A model generated the notes under the pieces. That model did not search any database. It saw only the letters and a list, made by a program, of their open reading frames with translations, and was not told the origin of the DNA. Below, piece by piece: positions 13,882 through 27,349 of a stretch of 64,000 bases of DNA. Source of the stretch: Gymnogyps californianus (taxonomy: Eukaryota; Chordata; Aves; Accipitriformes; Cathartidae); the NCBI RefSeq assembly GCF_018139145.2, contig NC_059500.1, forward strand, positions 50,586,663 through 50,650,662, in the 5' to 3' direction. The translations under genes were made by a program, and so were the position numbers. Position 1 is the stretch's first letter. Each line of letters opens with the position of its first letter.

Positions 13882-14707
13882 AAAGCTGCAGTGCTAAAGG
13901 GAGGAGCAATTGGAAAATCGGCAAAGCCCAAATTTTATTTAGAGCTTTGTGGGTTGAAATCAATACCATCTGCTCTAGCCAGGATGTCAGAGATGGCGAA
14001 GGAATGAGCAAGAGGGTTCAGGCAGATGAAGTGAGCAGTGTTTCGCCCACAGCGGGTAGAAGTAGTGCAGATGTCAATGCTGCCGAAGTCTGAAACTCGG
14101 TGTGTTTCTTTGGGAGGGAAAGGTGCCGTGCTGCTCTTGGGTGAGAGGACTTTCCAAGGGCTGCGCTCCAGCTTGGCCCCGCCACGCACTGGGTTTCACC
14201 TCCTGCTTAGACAATGGGCTTTGCACTCTGGTGCAGGGCAGCGTTTCACAGATCATAACTGCAGATACATGGGACAAGGGCCAACGGGCTCTGCTAGGTT
14301 AACACAAATTTTGGCTTTCGTACCCTTCCCTTCTTTTCTGTGCTTTTCAACAGCTGCTGAACATGGCAGCGGTAGTTTTTCAAACGTTGTTAGCTCCATG
14401 TGTCACTTTGCCTTGATTAGCTCTGAAGATATTACTGAGACACTGCTGAGGCAGTTTAGGGAAGATGTAGTGAAGTGGAACAATCTTCACTAGATTGCTG
14501 CCTTTGTGATCAGTAGCTTCTGATGTTGCGTCTTATGCTTCATTTATTTAATGGAGACATCGTAGGAAGAGGATGGATTTTCTTTTTTCTCTCTGCTGTT
14601 TCTCTGTGAGTGGCCACAAAACCACAGGTTACTCTTTGTGTTTTCACTTCAGTATTTCTAAGGTAGTAAGATATGAATCCTGAATTAGGTTTTTGAGTCA
14701 GAGGTGT
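13882..14707. other. GC-rich, CpG-retaining patch with overlapping open frames; no identified gene
   Basis: Between about 14040 and 14330 CpGs are several-fold denser than in surrounding DNA. Open frames occur on both strands, including a plus-strand frame of 151 codons (14038-14493) and minus-strand frames of 84 and 67 codons. The minus-strand frame ending at 13935 is followed at once by AATAAA on that strand (plus-strand TTTATT, 13934-13939), as a last exon would be. None of the translations resembles a family I know. GC-rich DNA is stop-poor in every frame, so the open frames alone are weak evidence. Confidence 0.35.
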
Positions 14708-14990
14708 GAGAGATATATAAATATATATAGTATAAATATACACTATATGCTATTATATAGTGTATATACTCTATCTATATACTATATACTATATAGTATA
14801 TACTGTATATTTAGTGTACATGTAGTATACATATATACTGTATGTACACTGTAGTATACTGTACACTAGACTGTGTACATATAGTATATATGTATAATAT
14901 ATAATAGTATATCTATACACTCTCTATAAAAGCATATACAGTATATATATACTATTTTATGTAAGTGTGTATATATATGTACACACTGTT
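14708..14990. repeat. Degenerate TA-rich palindromic repeat block
   Basis: About 280 bp of TATA/TACTATA variants. It contains several exact inverted repeats: TATACTATATAGTATA is a perfect palindrome, and CACTATAT/ATATAGTG are 8-bp arms around a 6-base loop. The 38-bp segment at 14813-14850 folds with a 9-bp outer stem and a 6-bp inner stem (AGTATA/TATACT). Such blocks can extrude cruciforms and are often unstable. The edges are gradual. Confidence 0.85.
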
Positions 14991-17900
14991 TTAATTTTAT
15001 TTACCCTCATCTGGTTGCTGTTGGATGCGATATTTAGAAACATGGAGCCATATATAAAGCAGATTGTAATGTCATTATAAAGTCTCTTGAGTACAAAATG
15101 GGTGAGTTAGTTCTCACAATGTTTTAAAGTCTAAAGGTCCTCACACACTTACTTGTTACAAACCTCCAAATAATTTCTCCGAACTCCAAGTACCTTCAGA
15201 ATGTTTGCTTTCAGGAGCTACCTTAATAGTTTCCTTTTCACTGCCATTGGTACATAGATGCACATTACTAAAGATATTCTCCATCTTGTCTTATTACATA
15301 ATTATTATTTACTGCATACAAGTGTTGCATTTTAACACACTGTGACAACTCCAAAATTATAATGATAATTTAAAATCTAGAATCTATATTATATATAGTT
15401 TCTGCTTTAGGGGAATGAAAAGCACCAGGTAATAGCCTCTGCTTGCCAGGTAAAATGTGTGGGCCACTTGCTTCTGTTCAAAAGGCATTACAGCTGGGAT
15501 TGGAGAAACAGGAGTGGTGTAGCCCATAAGCTGGTGCACGTTTGCCATCAGCAGTATTGTTTTTCGGTGTCAGCAGAGATCCCACCCCGTGGTGCTCCAC
15601 ATCGCATGGTGCAGCAGAGCAAAGGCAGGTCAGATGTCAGGGGGCTGCTGGACTATGCAGGGCTGGATCGGGTGCACCAGGAGAGATGAGAAGCAGCATG
15701 CACCGTGTCATGGGGTTGCCACCTTGAGGGACAGCTCGTTCAGAGAGGAGTTGAGAGCAGAGGCATCGGACTTGAAGAGCACCATGCAGTGACTGCTGGC
15801 ATTCTGGAAATGGCCAGTGACCTGTGAGTGGAGTTAAAAAGAAAGTTGAGCTTGGTTACAGATGATCTTAGCCCGCAGGCCCCACTCCCCTTGCCCTCTC
15901 AAAAACAACAGCGACAACAAAATAAGTATCATGGACAGGAGAGAACTTAGCATTTGTTGTGCTTAATGTGTAGGAAGATGTTGACAGAAGCAGAGCCTTT
16001 CCACATGGCAGTGACCACTAGAGAATACAGATGATAAAATTAGTTCAACCAAAGTGACCAAAGAACTGTTTTAGCTGTAGAAACTATCACAGTATAGTGT
16101 TTCCCTGAGATATTTCTTGGAGATACATATATATATTTTTAGAATGTTTTAAAGGAGGGATTTTATTCAAAATGGCACTTTCTTAACTTAGAAGAGCTCT
16201 GGCTCACAGGAGTCTAAGTATTTTGTTATCTGCATGTCCACTGAGATTACCAAATGTCTTTGTACAAAAATATGGGAAAAATCAAACACCCACAAGTAGA
16301 CCACTTACAAACAATTCTCAGATTAATCAGCCACCCACACTAGTTAACTGAATTGCTTTCTTAGATCTTACCCCTCACCTCACCCTTCACCCCATTTAGA
16401 CTATGAACCTCCGTCCTTCAAGGATACAAAATCTTGAATATTTTCCTCAGGGTAGGCATGTAATACTTTTCATTCAGGAACATGTTACTCCCCAGCACAG
16501 TAAGGAAAAGGGCTGACCCAAAGCTGTTTACCAACAGCAGCACTGGAGTACTTACCAGGTGAGGTACCAGCTCACAGCTGCCTTGATGACAAAGGATACG
16601 ATGTCCTGCTCTACGCAAAGTACTGAAACTTTCTTTGGGCCGGCAGCTTGTAGAGTGTGAGGCTGCTTGTTGCTCACTAATTGCATCACTTAAAGTAAAA
16701 GAGGGAATTATGAACCTATATAAGTTGTTTAGCGGATCTAAACTATATAGGCCATTGTGAGATGCTCAGTGGAGGAAGGGGATGCAGTTCTCCCTGCTTA
16801 ATAGTAAATTAAGAGTAAATAGGACTGGAAAGGCTGTAATACTAGAGCCAATGTGATTCAATAAAAGCATTCAAGTGGGAGAATATAAAAGTTTGTAACA
16901 ACATACTGGATCTGATACAGAGTTGACCAGGGAAGTGGTATTTGGTCTCGAAAATATCATCACAAGAGAAATGTCAAAATATTCAAGGAAACTTGAAGCA
17001 CGATTTAAAAATTGGTGGTCATATCTGGGGTCCTCAAAGACTTTGGGACAGCTGCTGACAAACTGAGATGAGATTTGGTTTTGATATGGCTGGCACAGAA
17101 AATGGATCACAGAGGCTAAAAATTCCATTGTAGCTGTTCTTGAGCTTCAGTCTTGTGGCCTTATGCTTCAGGTAAACACACAAATTTGAGTGGTGGTGGA
17201 AGCTCTAATCTTTCTATTTATTTCGGAATTTTTCATATGTTACCCTTTACCAGTGTGGCCAAACTGTCAGCCCAAGAGGCCGCTCCAATTTGTTAGGACC
17301 TCAGGGTTGGGAGGGAGGTGGTGGGAAATGACTGTCAGGACAGCATCCGAAACATGTCAACTGAACATTTCTGTCGGCTCACAGCCCTAGGCTTAACCTA
17401 GGATTATCCATGCAGCCTGCAGAGATGCCCCAAACCTGGCAAGAGCCTTCTGAAAGACTGAAAAAGACCCTTGTTCTACATCCTTCCAGTCTGGGATATG
17501 CAACAGCGCCTATTACTCTGCACACACTTGAATGGGAAGTCGCAAGCTCAGCAGAATAAATCCTGAACACACTGAACCTGATTGCAACAGTCCAGCTGGT
17601 TTTAAGAGAGGTAGTATTTCCCCTGGGAATTCTGTTGCTTAGTGTCAGAAACTGCAGAATCTCAGCAAGAGGAAAATAAAACCTCTTCAGCTGAGACGCT
17701 CCAAAGAAATAGAAATTATTCCTATATCTGCCCTGAAGATGTACTATGTAGAGCCAGGTGAGCAGCAGTCCTCAGACAAGGTGCATTTACAATTGCTATG
17801 TGATGGCGACTTGATTATGGTTGCTGAGAACAGTAATGATCTATTTAATGCAGTATCTGTGATGGGTTAATAATTGAAACTCACAGCTGCTGTTGCAAGG

Positions 17901-18508
17901 ACATGGTGTTCAGCCCTTTATTCATATCCGGATCTTTGGCTGCTAACTGGATCTTAACCAGTGGGTTTGATTAACTGTGCCCTGATATCTCTTCTGTTAA
18001 AAGGGTGGTAATTACACATTCCAGGAAAAAGAGAAAAGACAAGTCAGTGGAACAGATTGGGATAGACCCATGGTATTTTGCTTCAACTAAAGAACAAAAA
18101 GTAACTCTTTTACATTGGCTCCTGAAATAAAGAAAGATGCACTTTGGTTGTTCAGGATGGAATTACAAATATACCTGTAGCAGAGAAATAGAATAACAAA
18201 TGGGATTGTGTAATGAATTTCCCTATTAGTCTCTGCATGAAGGAATCTTAATTGGTGCTAAAATAATAGGTCATTTGTGTCCAGCACTGTAAAGATGATG
18301 AGTTTTTTTGATCCAAGAAGTTATTTCATTCAGGAGGAAATCTTACAGACCATGTATAAAAATATCTTGATCTCTGACCTTGTTTGTTGGAGGTTATATA
18401 ACTTTTCCCAGATAATTATTTTGCTGCATTGATGAGAACCTATTGAGCTGTTATTTAATGCTGAGCTACTGCACTGTGCTTTTGAAAAAGAGGTCATAAA
18501 AGGATTTT

Positions 18509-18537
18509 CTCTGTCTCTCTCTCTCTCTTTCTCTCTC
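18509..18537 (+). repeat. CT dinucleotide microsatellite
   Basis: An interrupted CT run (CTCTGTCTCTCTCTCTCTCTTTCTCTCTC) lies in unique sequence. It makes a short polypyrimidine tract. Confidence 0.85.
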
Positions 18538-19538
18538 ATAAAATTGAGTACAACTTTTTGTCCTGAGTCTGTTCTCCTTTTCTCAACTGAAGGTCTTAGT
18601 GCTTTGGAAATTTCTAGCTTGAGCCCAAACTAAAGAAGTTGTCTTCCTCTGAATCATGGAAAAATATACCTGCCTGCAGAAAATCGGTAATAAAAAGGTA
18701 CAGGTTGACCTGAGCTGCTTAAACACAACTGTTCAGTGACATTTAAGGTGCTTTATCTGAGACATCTCCACTGGGATGGAAGAGACAATTCAGCCCAAGA
18801 AAACTTATTTTCTGGGTTTGTTTTGTCCAAGAAGGTTTTCCTGTGCCTTCCACTTAATCTGGAAGTCTTGTCAAAAGGGAACTATCGATGCTTCCTGCTC
18901 ATTTCCTTAGAGGCAGAAATCATCCTGAACATTGCCTTGTGAATGCATCTATCTGTTTCGAACTACATTTCAGAGCAGCAGCGCTGACAGAGAAAGGAAA
19001 CCATGCCTCTGATTTCACAGGCAGTCTGCACATGCCCTCAGTCTGGTGGTTTCAGTGTGTAGGATTTGAATCTGTGTTTATGAAAGTCTTCCTAGTTAAT
19101 ACTAAAACAGCACAGAGATCACTAGCCAAAAAATAGTAGCTCCCACCTGGGATCATACTGAATGGTGGGCCAGTTTTCTACATGACACCAGTTTTAGATT
19201 GTTGTCTATGCCCAGCCTGCTTTCCTTGTATAGATTTAGGGATGGAGCAATTTTTAGGGTCTGATTTCCCATTAATTTCAAGGGTAATAAGATGCCTAAA
19301 TAAATAAACTTCTGAGGTTCTAGAAATTTGTCTCCAGTTCATGGAGGAACTTTAGCTTCACTGAACTCTCTTCACACATTTAGGTTTACACCGGTATGCC
19401 TTGTTGGGTTCATTGCTCTGAAATCTTAACTTTAGAAAGTGCTTGATTTTCTTCTCTCCTCTTGGCTTATTTAAGTTTCTTGGGAGTCTTGTTATAGAGC
19501 AGAACACAAAATGCATGAAAATGGACAGTGTAGACTTT

Positions 19539-19555
19539 AAAAAAAAAAAAAAAAA
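19539..19555 (+). repeat. 17-base poly(A) run
   Basis: An uninterrupted run of A follows GTAGACTTT. I found no polyadenylation signal just before it, and no duplicated flanks or coding frame upstream, so I do not read it as the tail of a retrocopy. Confidence 0.8.
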
Positions 19556-21140
19556 GGAAGTTGAGAGGGTCAAATGAGTCAGTAGAAAGAAGCTACAGCC
19601 ACTCCTAACTCTTATCATCTTGACTGTGTATTGTTCCTACAGATTTGAACTCTCTAAAACAGACAGCTCATCTGAATTTTTAATATAGTCTTGGTTGCCA
19701 GGTAAAGTAAATAATAACATTGTATTATGCAAAAAACTTTTGCCTTTTTTCTGGGGCATTCATTTTGCAGTTCCTAAAACCTGAATTCAAGTACTGGGAT
19801 CATCCTCCTGTCTCAGTAAGAACATGGTGCAGTCCAGCCTGGTTTCTGTTGCTTCATATTCTTTTACCAAGGGATTCTCCTGTTGCTCCCAAGTCTTTTA
19901 CTTCCCCTGAGCTAGTGAAGAAAATTGCAGATAGGATTTCTGGAAGCAAACATCTGGATGTGTGTCCACTGACACTCATAAGAAAAGCATGCTGCGTTCT
20001 GGGGATAGGTGCCTGCTCCAGACAAGGAGGTCTGGCTCACAGTAACTCTTGCTGTTGAGATGGGATCCCTAGTAGATGAGGATCGAGCTCTGATCCCATG
20101 CAGCTGCACAACCCTCTCTCAGAGAAGTGAGAGCACTAAGAGGGTGTGAGGACGAGCAGAAAGAAAGTCTGCAGAGAGATAAGGATGATAAGATTACAGA
20201 CAGAGGGAGGGTGGTTGGAACAGGATCATCAGGTGTGCGAGGATCCAAGAGGGAAAACACCTACATGAGAATTGTAAAGTCTGAAGAAAGAAAGCAGAGA
20301 GGTTAATCTAGGAACTGCCTGGTGTCACTGAGTCACCAGCGTAAGACCTATGGATGGAGCTGGTGGCAGAGGACAGCTCGGCAGCGCTGAGGATCTGGCC
20401 TGGGGAGCTCCAGGCACTGGCTCTTCCCCCCCAGTTCACTGATGCTTGCCTCATCAGCAAAGGATGATTGAGTGCTTTATCAGGGTGGCAAGGAGGCCTG
20501 AATCCTACCTCTCTTGTGTGTGTCAACTGAGAAACAGCTGTTTCATACCTTTTAGTTGCATTTGTGTTGCCTGCAGGGTCTTTTCATATGGCTAAGGGGG
20601 CCCAACCAGACTCACCCAGAAGAAGGTTGTTTAAAAGGTAAATATCAAATTGAATAAAGATTTTTTTTTTGAAGGAATCATTAGTTTTTGGAAAATTTTG
20701 CTGGACTTGAATGCACTGAATGTCTGAACTGAGTAACTGCTGAAAACACATTTCTTGAAGCAAGCTGGTAATACATGACTCCAAGGTGGAAACGACAGCA
20801 GACATATTGGGTCAGCAAAAATATGTCAGGAGTAGTTATCTCTGACTATCTTAAAAAGCAGACTTCTGTAATGAGTCAAATGGCAATAACTGCCATTTTT
20901 ACTTAAAATTTGCTGTATGGAAATAGGCTCCCCCCCCTTTTTTTTTTCTTTTTTTTCCTCTCTTTTGGTTATTTAATTCTTCAGATTTCTCTTGTCTCTC
21001 CTTCTTGTTAGTACTTTATCAATTATTAACCAAGCCTTCCCCAGCTTCATGTATTTAAAACAGCTGGTGTGACTTCAGCAGTCCCTCATGATATTTTTGA
21101 AACCTGATGATTTACGGCTATAAATAATAACTTTTATTTT

Positions 21141-21196
21141 CTTTTTGTGCTTTTTTTTTTGTTCTTTTTGTGCTTTTTTTTGTTCTTTTTGTGCTG
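21141..21196 (+). repeat. T-rich tandem repeat, about 21-24 bp unit, three copies
   Basis: The unit CTTTTTGTGC followed by 8-11 T and GTT occurs twice and is followed by a third, shorter copy (CTTTTTGTGCTGC). The array explains the lysine/threonine-rich minus-strand open frame across this spot, which is therefore not a protein gene. Confidence 0.85.
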
Positions 21197-22261
21197 CTTG
21201 ATTTTTTTCCATCACTTAATTTGTAACAGTTGTCTAATGATGCATTTATGTTACCTGTGACAAACATATTACATTCATAGAGACTCAGGAGTTCAGACTG
21301 TTGCACCAAGAAAGGTTTCATGCTTGGATTTAATAGGTAGGAAGTCACAGATTAATTCTGGTACAGTGCTTCTTGGAATTCAGCACGACCTATTCATAAT
21401 GCTGTATGTCTAACCTTTTCTCTTTCGTTCTTACAGGCTAAGGAAGAAGAAGACAAGAGCTATTGGTCTTGGGTTTAGATTCTGGAAGTCAAAGAGCAAC
21501 TCAGGGAGATAGCTTTTAATTTGGACCCAATAGTCAGTTCGTGTAACTGTTCAGCTCCAGATCTTTCAATCTAACTTGAATGGCCTGGTCATTCTGAGAA
21601 GTTGTTTCCCACTGCTGTGTGAAAAGAAAATATCAATTGACATGATATATCACTAAATGCAGTTCCAATGACGGCCGTGACTCAGATTGTATTGCGTTCA
21701 GTGTCATGCTTACACTCTCAAAACATGACCTCTGTAACCAAGAGGTGACAGATGGGAGTACTTCTCAGAAAGCTTCCCCCCGAGGCCCTCGCATATACAC
21801 AGATTTTGTTTCCCAGGGAACAGGGTGGTATTTAGTGTTACAGCACTGCTGAAATTCTTGAAAGTGATTTCTACAAGGTAACCATTTCAATGACATTGTT
21901 TTTCTTCAAGACTTGTGACATTGTCCTACAGCATGCATTGTGCAATGTTTGTTCAAACTATTGTGGTAGGTTAATTGCTGTGGTCATCGTTCATTTTAGT
22001 GTAGGTTGCATACATTTTTCAAGCAATCAACATGGTTTGCCTTTTGTATTTGTATTATAGGGCTCTCTACATAGCCTGTTTCAAAATTCTATTACATGAA
22101 CTCCCTTTTTCCTTCCCTGTCAACAACACGGGTCATTTGTAGAATCAATAGTAAATTCTCCCCAACCTTCAATTCAATGTCAAACTGTAGCTCAGCTCCA
22201 CCAGACGTTTTTGAGTAATGAAAAGCACATAAAATTTTGATTTATGCCTGTTTCGTGTGCA

Positions 22262-22305
22262 TAAATGTATACAAATATCTATATATATCTCTATATACAC
22301 CTAGG
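22262..22305 (+). repeat. TA/TCTA-rich simple repeat
   Basis: A short degenerate run of TATACAAATATCTATATATATC-type sequence in AT-rich DNA. Confidence 0.7.
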
Positions 22306-25300
22306 TATTTGCTTCTCTCTGAACTAATTATTCATGTTGTGTTTCTTTGCGAAAGAAACAAATGACTTCTGAGAGACATGACATGGATCTTTTTCTTTTG
22401 TTTAGGGTTGGGGTTTTTTTCAGGAAGAAAAGGGTTCTTGTTCGCCTTCAAATTTTCTGGTAACTTGCATCTATTAAGAAATTGCATCTTCCTTCTTTGG
22501 CTCAGTCGCACATCATAGGTCAGAACAAGAAAAGATTTTCCTCTTCTCCTAGTGAACTGGGCCAACAACGTTATTGCTGGGATCTGCCAGTTTGTAGGTG
22601 TTCAGAACTTGACGGAAGTACTTTTTCCATACTTTATTGTCAAACGGTTTGATCACCTGTATAATATGGTGATAGCCGCATGTGAACATGCACATGCAAT
22701 ACAAGGACAGTACTGTTCTTCTTCTAGGAACTGAATTTATTTCCTGCAGGTACTACACTTGATGGATTTTGAAAGGAAGATTTGTTAAGTAAGTGCCAAA
22801 GCCAACAAAGAAGAAAAGTCTTCTTTCACATGAAACAAGCACTTTTTAAAGAATCAAGCATGTTACTGGTGGCTATTGTACTTTAGCTTAAGGCCACCAC
22901 ATAAATTATATTTGACAAATTAATTATGCAAGGTTATGCACACCTGTTTGTATCAGTGCTATGAAATATTCATGTCAATGTAGTTTCTATTTAACTGAAT
23001 ACATTATTCCCTTCTCAAAGTTATTTCACAGTCTTCCTTATGTCTAGGCATACTAATAATGCTCCATTATCTTGGTTTACAACTGATTGAGACAAACATA
23101 TTATGTTATGTTATCCCTCCCATTAAAACAATGCCAATAACCCCCATTGAGAGCATTAGTTAAACTTTCAGAAAATTCAGGGGACGTTGATTTGTTATTC
23201 TATATCAGTTACCTTTCATGCTGAGGTTACAGACAGAATGCCATTGATTTGTTCATTTAAAAGGAAGTTGCAATGCACGATGCATTCCTGTTCACTTGAT
23301 TTTTTAATTTGTGTGGAATATTTTCAGCTGAACACTATGCATTGAACTGTCAGGTTTTTAGAAATTTTCTAAAATATAAAAATGGAAGTGACCAAGTTTG
23401 AATTGAAATACCTGTGATAAAAAAGCTGGTAGAGTATATTACAGCATAGGCATAAACAAATAAATCTTCCTAAATATAAATTATTGTAGCTGTATTGACT
23501 AGGCAATCTGGCCCAGCACATCCCATGAATATATATTTTTTTTTTGAAGTATCTAAACTCCTATAAGGAATGTTAAAAATCTGGAGTTGTAAATATAATA
23601 GTAAATTAGAAACAACAATGATTTATTGTAAATCCACAGTAGAAAGCTGTCACTGCAGATTAGAGCCAGGATGAATTTGAACTGTGCCTCTTTCACCCTT
23701 TTTATTTGCTGAACGTTTCTCTTATACTCCCTATTGCTTAGCAGGTGCAGTAAGATACCTGCATATTGAAGTAAGTCTTCCCCCCATCCCCCGTCCACCC
23801 CACCCCACAAAGCAAAAAGATACCGCAATGAAAATATTTGGGTGGACAAAGTCTGGAATTTGTGATTTAACACATTACCCTAATCTGTGTTCTGGGCTGT
23901 ACTGTTGAGAAGATGACACTCAAGACTCTGGATTCAGGGTGATGTTTCTCCTTATTAGGTCAAATATGGCAGTGACTCAGTCCAGAATATGCAGTATTTC
24001 TGTGAGGCTTTGCATTGCGGCAGAAAAATATGCCGCAGGTGCTTGGAATATCTCATAACACAATGCATTTTGCAGCACAGTTTTGGGTCTCTCTGTGTTG
24101 CCCACAGCATTTGGGAGCCAGACTCAAAGCTCAAGGCACAAGAGGAATTTAGCTCAAAATACTTTCTCTGCTGGCCTTGGCTGCATCCTGTTGATGTGTG
24201 GTGTTAGAGCGTGGACATTGAGTGATTTGAAACACAGCTGATGTGAGCTTATTTGTTATCCTTCTTCCATTTTCACACAGATGATTTGAGCAAATGTGAT
24301 ACCAGAATTCAGGAGTCAGATGAGAAGAGATCTTCTCAGGAAAGAGAGTGAGTTCATTTTCCTCCCAATGCTGATGCAGAAGATACTGCTTCTTTGCCCT
24401 TCCCTGCTGTTCGGCTTGCTGCTAATCTTGTGCTTGAAGGATGCATTTATATTCCCCTCACTAGGCATGGCCTGAGAGATTTCTTTTCTGGCCTTTCTTG
24501 TTCCTTGGGAAAATGTTCAAATATGACACATTGCAGTGTTGTCTTCCTGATCCTGCAGCTGACCTGAAAAACTGGTAGCAGAAGAGAGTGCACATGCTTA
24601 ACTTTGAATTTTACGGATAACAATCAGGTGATGTTAATTCTGGCAAGCTACAAATGTTTGCCTTTCCTACTGTGAGAATCATTCCTTATGGAAACTGGGA
24701 AGAACTTGAACCTTCTTGCCTTGAGCTGGAATTGTTTTTAACTGAAAGTATTTTAAGCCATTTTTCTCAGTTTCTAAGTCATGACCCAACTCATAACTGA
24801 ATAAAATTGCATAAGAATTACCATACTGTATCACTATACAAATCATGGCATGGCTGATCATTTCACATGGTAGGCCAAACAAATATTCTTCTACAGTATT
24901 GAATGTAGTGATAAGATGACATTGTTATCAGTGACGACGCTCTGCGATTTATCACTACTCCCTGGTGACAGTGAAGGGAAGCTGGCTGGAGAACTCCTGC
25001 AAGCATCTCCAGGGTTTAGGACATGTTGGCAGATGCTAACTTTTGTAAGAAACAGAAGGAATAAGGTAAGAAATAGCAGGTACCTTGTGTTTGGCCTATA
25101 TCTGATGATGTTACCCTCCAAAACTTTGAAAATTTCTGACACAATGCTACTTTACTGTGTTCATGCTTAATAACTTAGGTGTGGTAAAGTGCATTTGAAA
25201 GTAGAAAGAAAAGACTCTTAAACAACTTCATTCTGAGGGAAAAAACAGTTCTGGGTTCTCACTGCTCCCACAAACGGAGTATAAAATGAGGCTTTCTTCA

Positions 25301-27349
25301 GTGTGAGGAGAGAGCTAAGCTGTTGCATAAAGTTAACCAGCAGTGACCATGGTGCTCATTTTTTATTAGGACTTGTAAAAACTGTACCTACACATAGGCA
25401 CAGCTGACCAGCGATGACTGGCTTTCGTGTTGTAACTGTTCAGTATGGATTCAGTATATATTTGGTTTGACAAGGGTGCCAAATATTTGTGAGATAGTGA
25501 AGGTGGGTTATGAAATAGCAGATATGGAACATCCTACTAGCACTACCTAATATGGAGTGGTATTTTTGTTTTTCTATTTTGTTTCCTATTTTCCTGCCAG
25601 CTGTCTAGCTATTGCTTCCTTAGTATGTTTATCTGGGCAAATCCAGACTAGAGTTAACATGGTATTGTCATGTAAGGACCTAATCCAATATATCTTGTAT
25701 GTGTGAGTAATGCTTATCTGTATTAATGGTCCTGCTGGCAACACTGATATTACTCATGTGAACAAATCTTGAAAGAGCAGATCCAGCCTTATTCTGGCAA
25801 AACTGGAGATGTAGGTAAAAACTCACCAGGAGACCAGATGTGCCACCTATTGTAAATTATGAGGTGGTGGGAGGAGGGAGAAACGGTGTGAGTGCCCTGT
25901 CACTGTCTGGCAGTTCTCAAAACTGGTTATGACCATCTTTCCTCTGTGATCCTGAAGATAAATACTTTTTTGCCTTAGACCATTTTACTGGAAGGGACTC
26001 AATAAATGTCACTAGATGCAACTGACAACTCTGTGATAAGAGCAGTAATGTGATACTGAATCATCTCCAGAGGAACTCTCCCTTTTGGCTGTACCAAAAG
26101 ACTTTCTAGTCCAGGGCCTGGCAGTATTTGACCCTTTTTTCCTCTGTCCAGCCAGCATCCATCTGCCTTGTCTAGATATGATGTGTTTATCCGAAGCAGA
26201 TGAATCGTTTCTCCTTTGTTAAAATCGAGAGCATTGGAGGCCTAGCTTGTCCAGATTACTACTTCTTATTTGGAAAATTTGTTCTATTTGCTAGTACGTG
26301 GGATTGCTGGCTGGTAAAGGGCATGCATGAAAGCAGCCCTTGATGAGGAACCTGCTTGACTCGTTCTTGGCAGTGGAGACAGCCTGTGTGTGAACTCACC
26401 ACCTAACCAGTGGCTCGCTGGGAGACACTCCCCAGAGCCTCCCAGAAGATGGGCACGCAGCTTCCACACTTATCACCATGATGTCAGTCTCTCTGCAGGC
26501 ATCTGGCTTTCTCTAGTCCAGCCTCCTGAGACAATGACACAGTCCCTTGGGTATCTGTTTTAAAGCACAAAAGCCTTTGTGTAGGAGCTTACAAAAGAAT
26601 GCAGAAGTCTTTGAGCCAAGAGCTGAGATCACCATGTATATTCAAAATAACAACAGAAAATGGCCATCTCTACGGGCAATGGTGACTTAAAAATACCCTT
26701 GAGCAGCAGTGTGGGAATCAGCTGGAATCAGCTTTTGGCTGCAAACGTGCAGCAGCCTCTAAATGTCTTAATACTTGGGCACTATTCTATTAATATTGAT
26801 TTTAGGCAGCTACTAATTGGTAACACACACAGGAATAAAGTAGTCAGGCTGCAAAAGCCCGCCTCACTTTGAGAGAGTGTCTGCCAGAACTTTTACTGTG
26901 CTCTAAACTTGACTGTTAGTGAAAACAAAATTTGTTAATCCCTTATATGCTTGGAGTTTTATGAAACGACCTGTTTCATTTGGTTATACATACTAACACT
27001 TCTCTGTTCTCCTTTCTTTAATTTAAACTACCATTGACGTTTCTGAGAACTTGTTTGGGAGAATGATAGAAACTTTTGGTACATGGTTGCATAAGAATAC
27101 TTTGAAATATCAAAACTCGTGACATCAAGTACCACAGTCAAGATATAAGGCAAAAAAGGGCAGTAGGTAGAGAAACAAATACACTTTTCCTTCAATTGGA
27201 GTGGTCATACCGGTTCCCATTATTCACAGGATAGTCTCCTTCAAATGTGCAAGTGAAATAAGAAAAGGAATTTCCAAATTAACAAGATTTTTTTCTTTCT
27301 TTTCTCTTTCAGAAGTTCTTGCTTAGAAAGGGACATCAATAGGCAAAAA

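Larger units (their letters stand above)
14991..27349. other. Unannotated DNA with scattered simple repeats
   Basis: I could not support a gene in this 12 kb stretch. Possible minus-strand exon-like segments at 15708-15821 and 16557-16620 are given under findings; they are not strong enough to list as coding features. Simple repeats occur at 18509-18537 (CT), 19539-19555 (17 A), 20929-20960 (C then T runs), 21141-21196 (T-rich tandem) and 22262-22305 (TA-rich). The segment around 22850-23500 is very AT-rich and CpG-poor. No tRNA, rRNA or transposon open frame is seen. Confidence 0.55.

Noticed and set aside
14038..14493. 151-codon plus-strand open frame
   Set aside because: Longest frame outside the large LTR and its boundary, but it lies in a GC-rich patch where several frames are open. 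It has no recognisable motif or family, and the opposite strand looks equally coding.
19539..19555. Poly(A) run as the tail of a processed pseudogene
   Set aside because: No polyadenylation signal, coding remnant or flanking duplication was found upstream or around it.
21118..21348. Lysine/threonine-rich minus-strand protein
   Set aside because: The basic repeats are the translation of a T-rich tandem repeat at 21141-21196.
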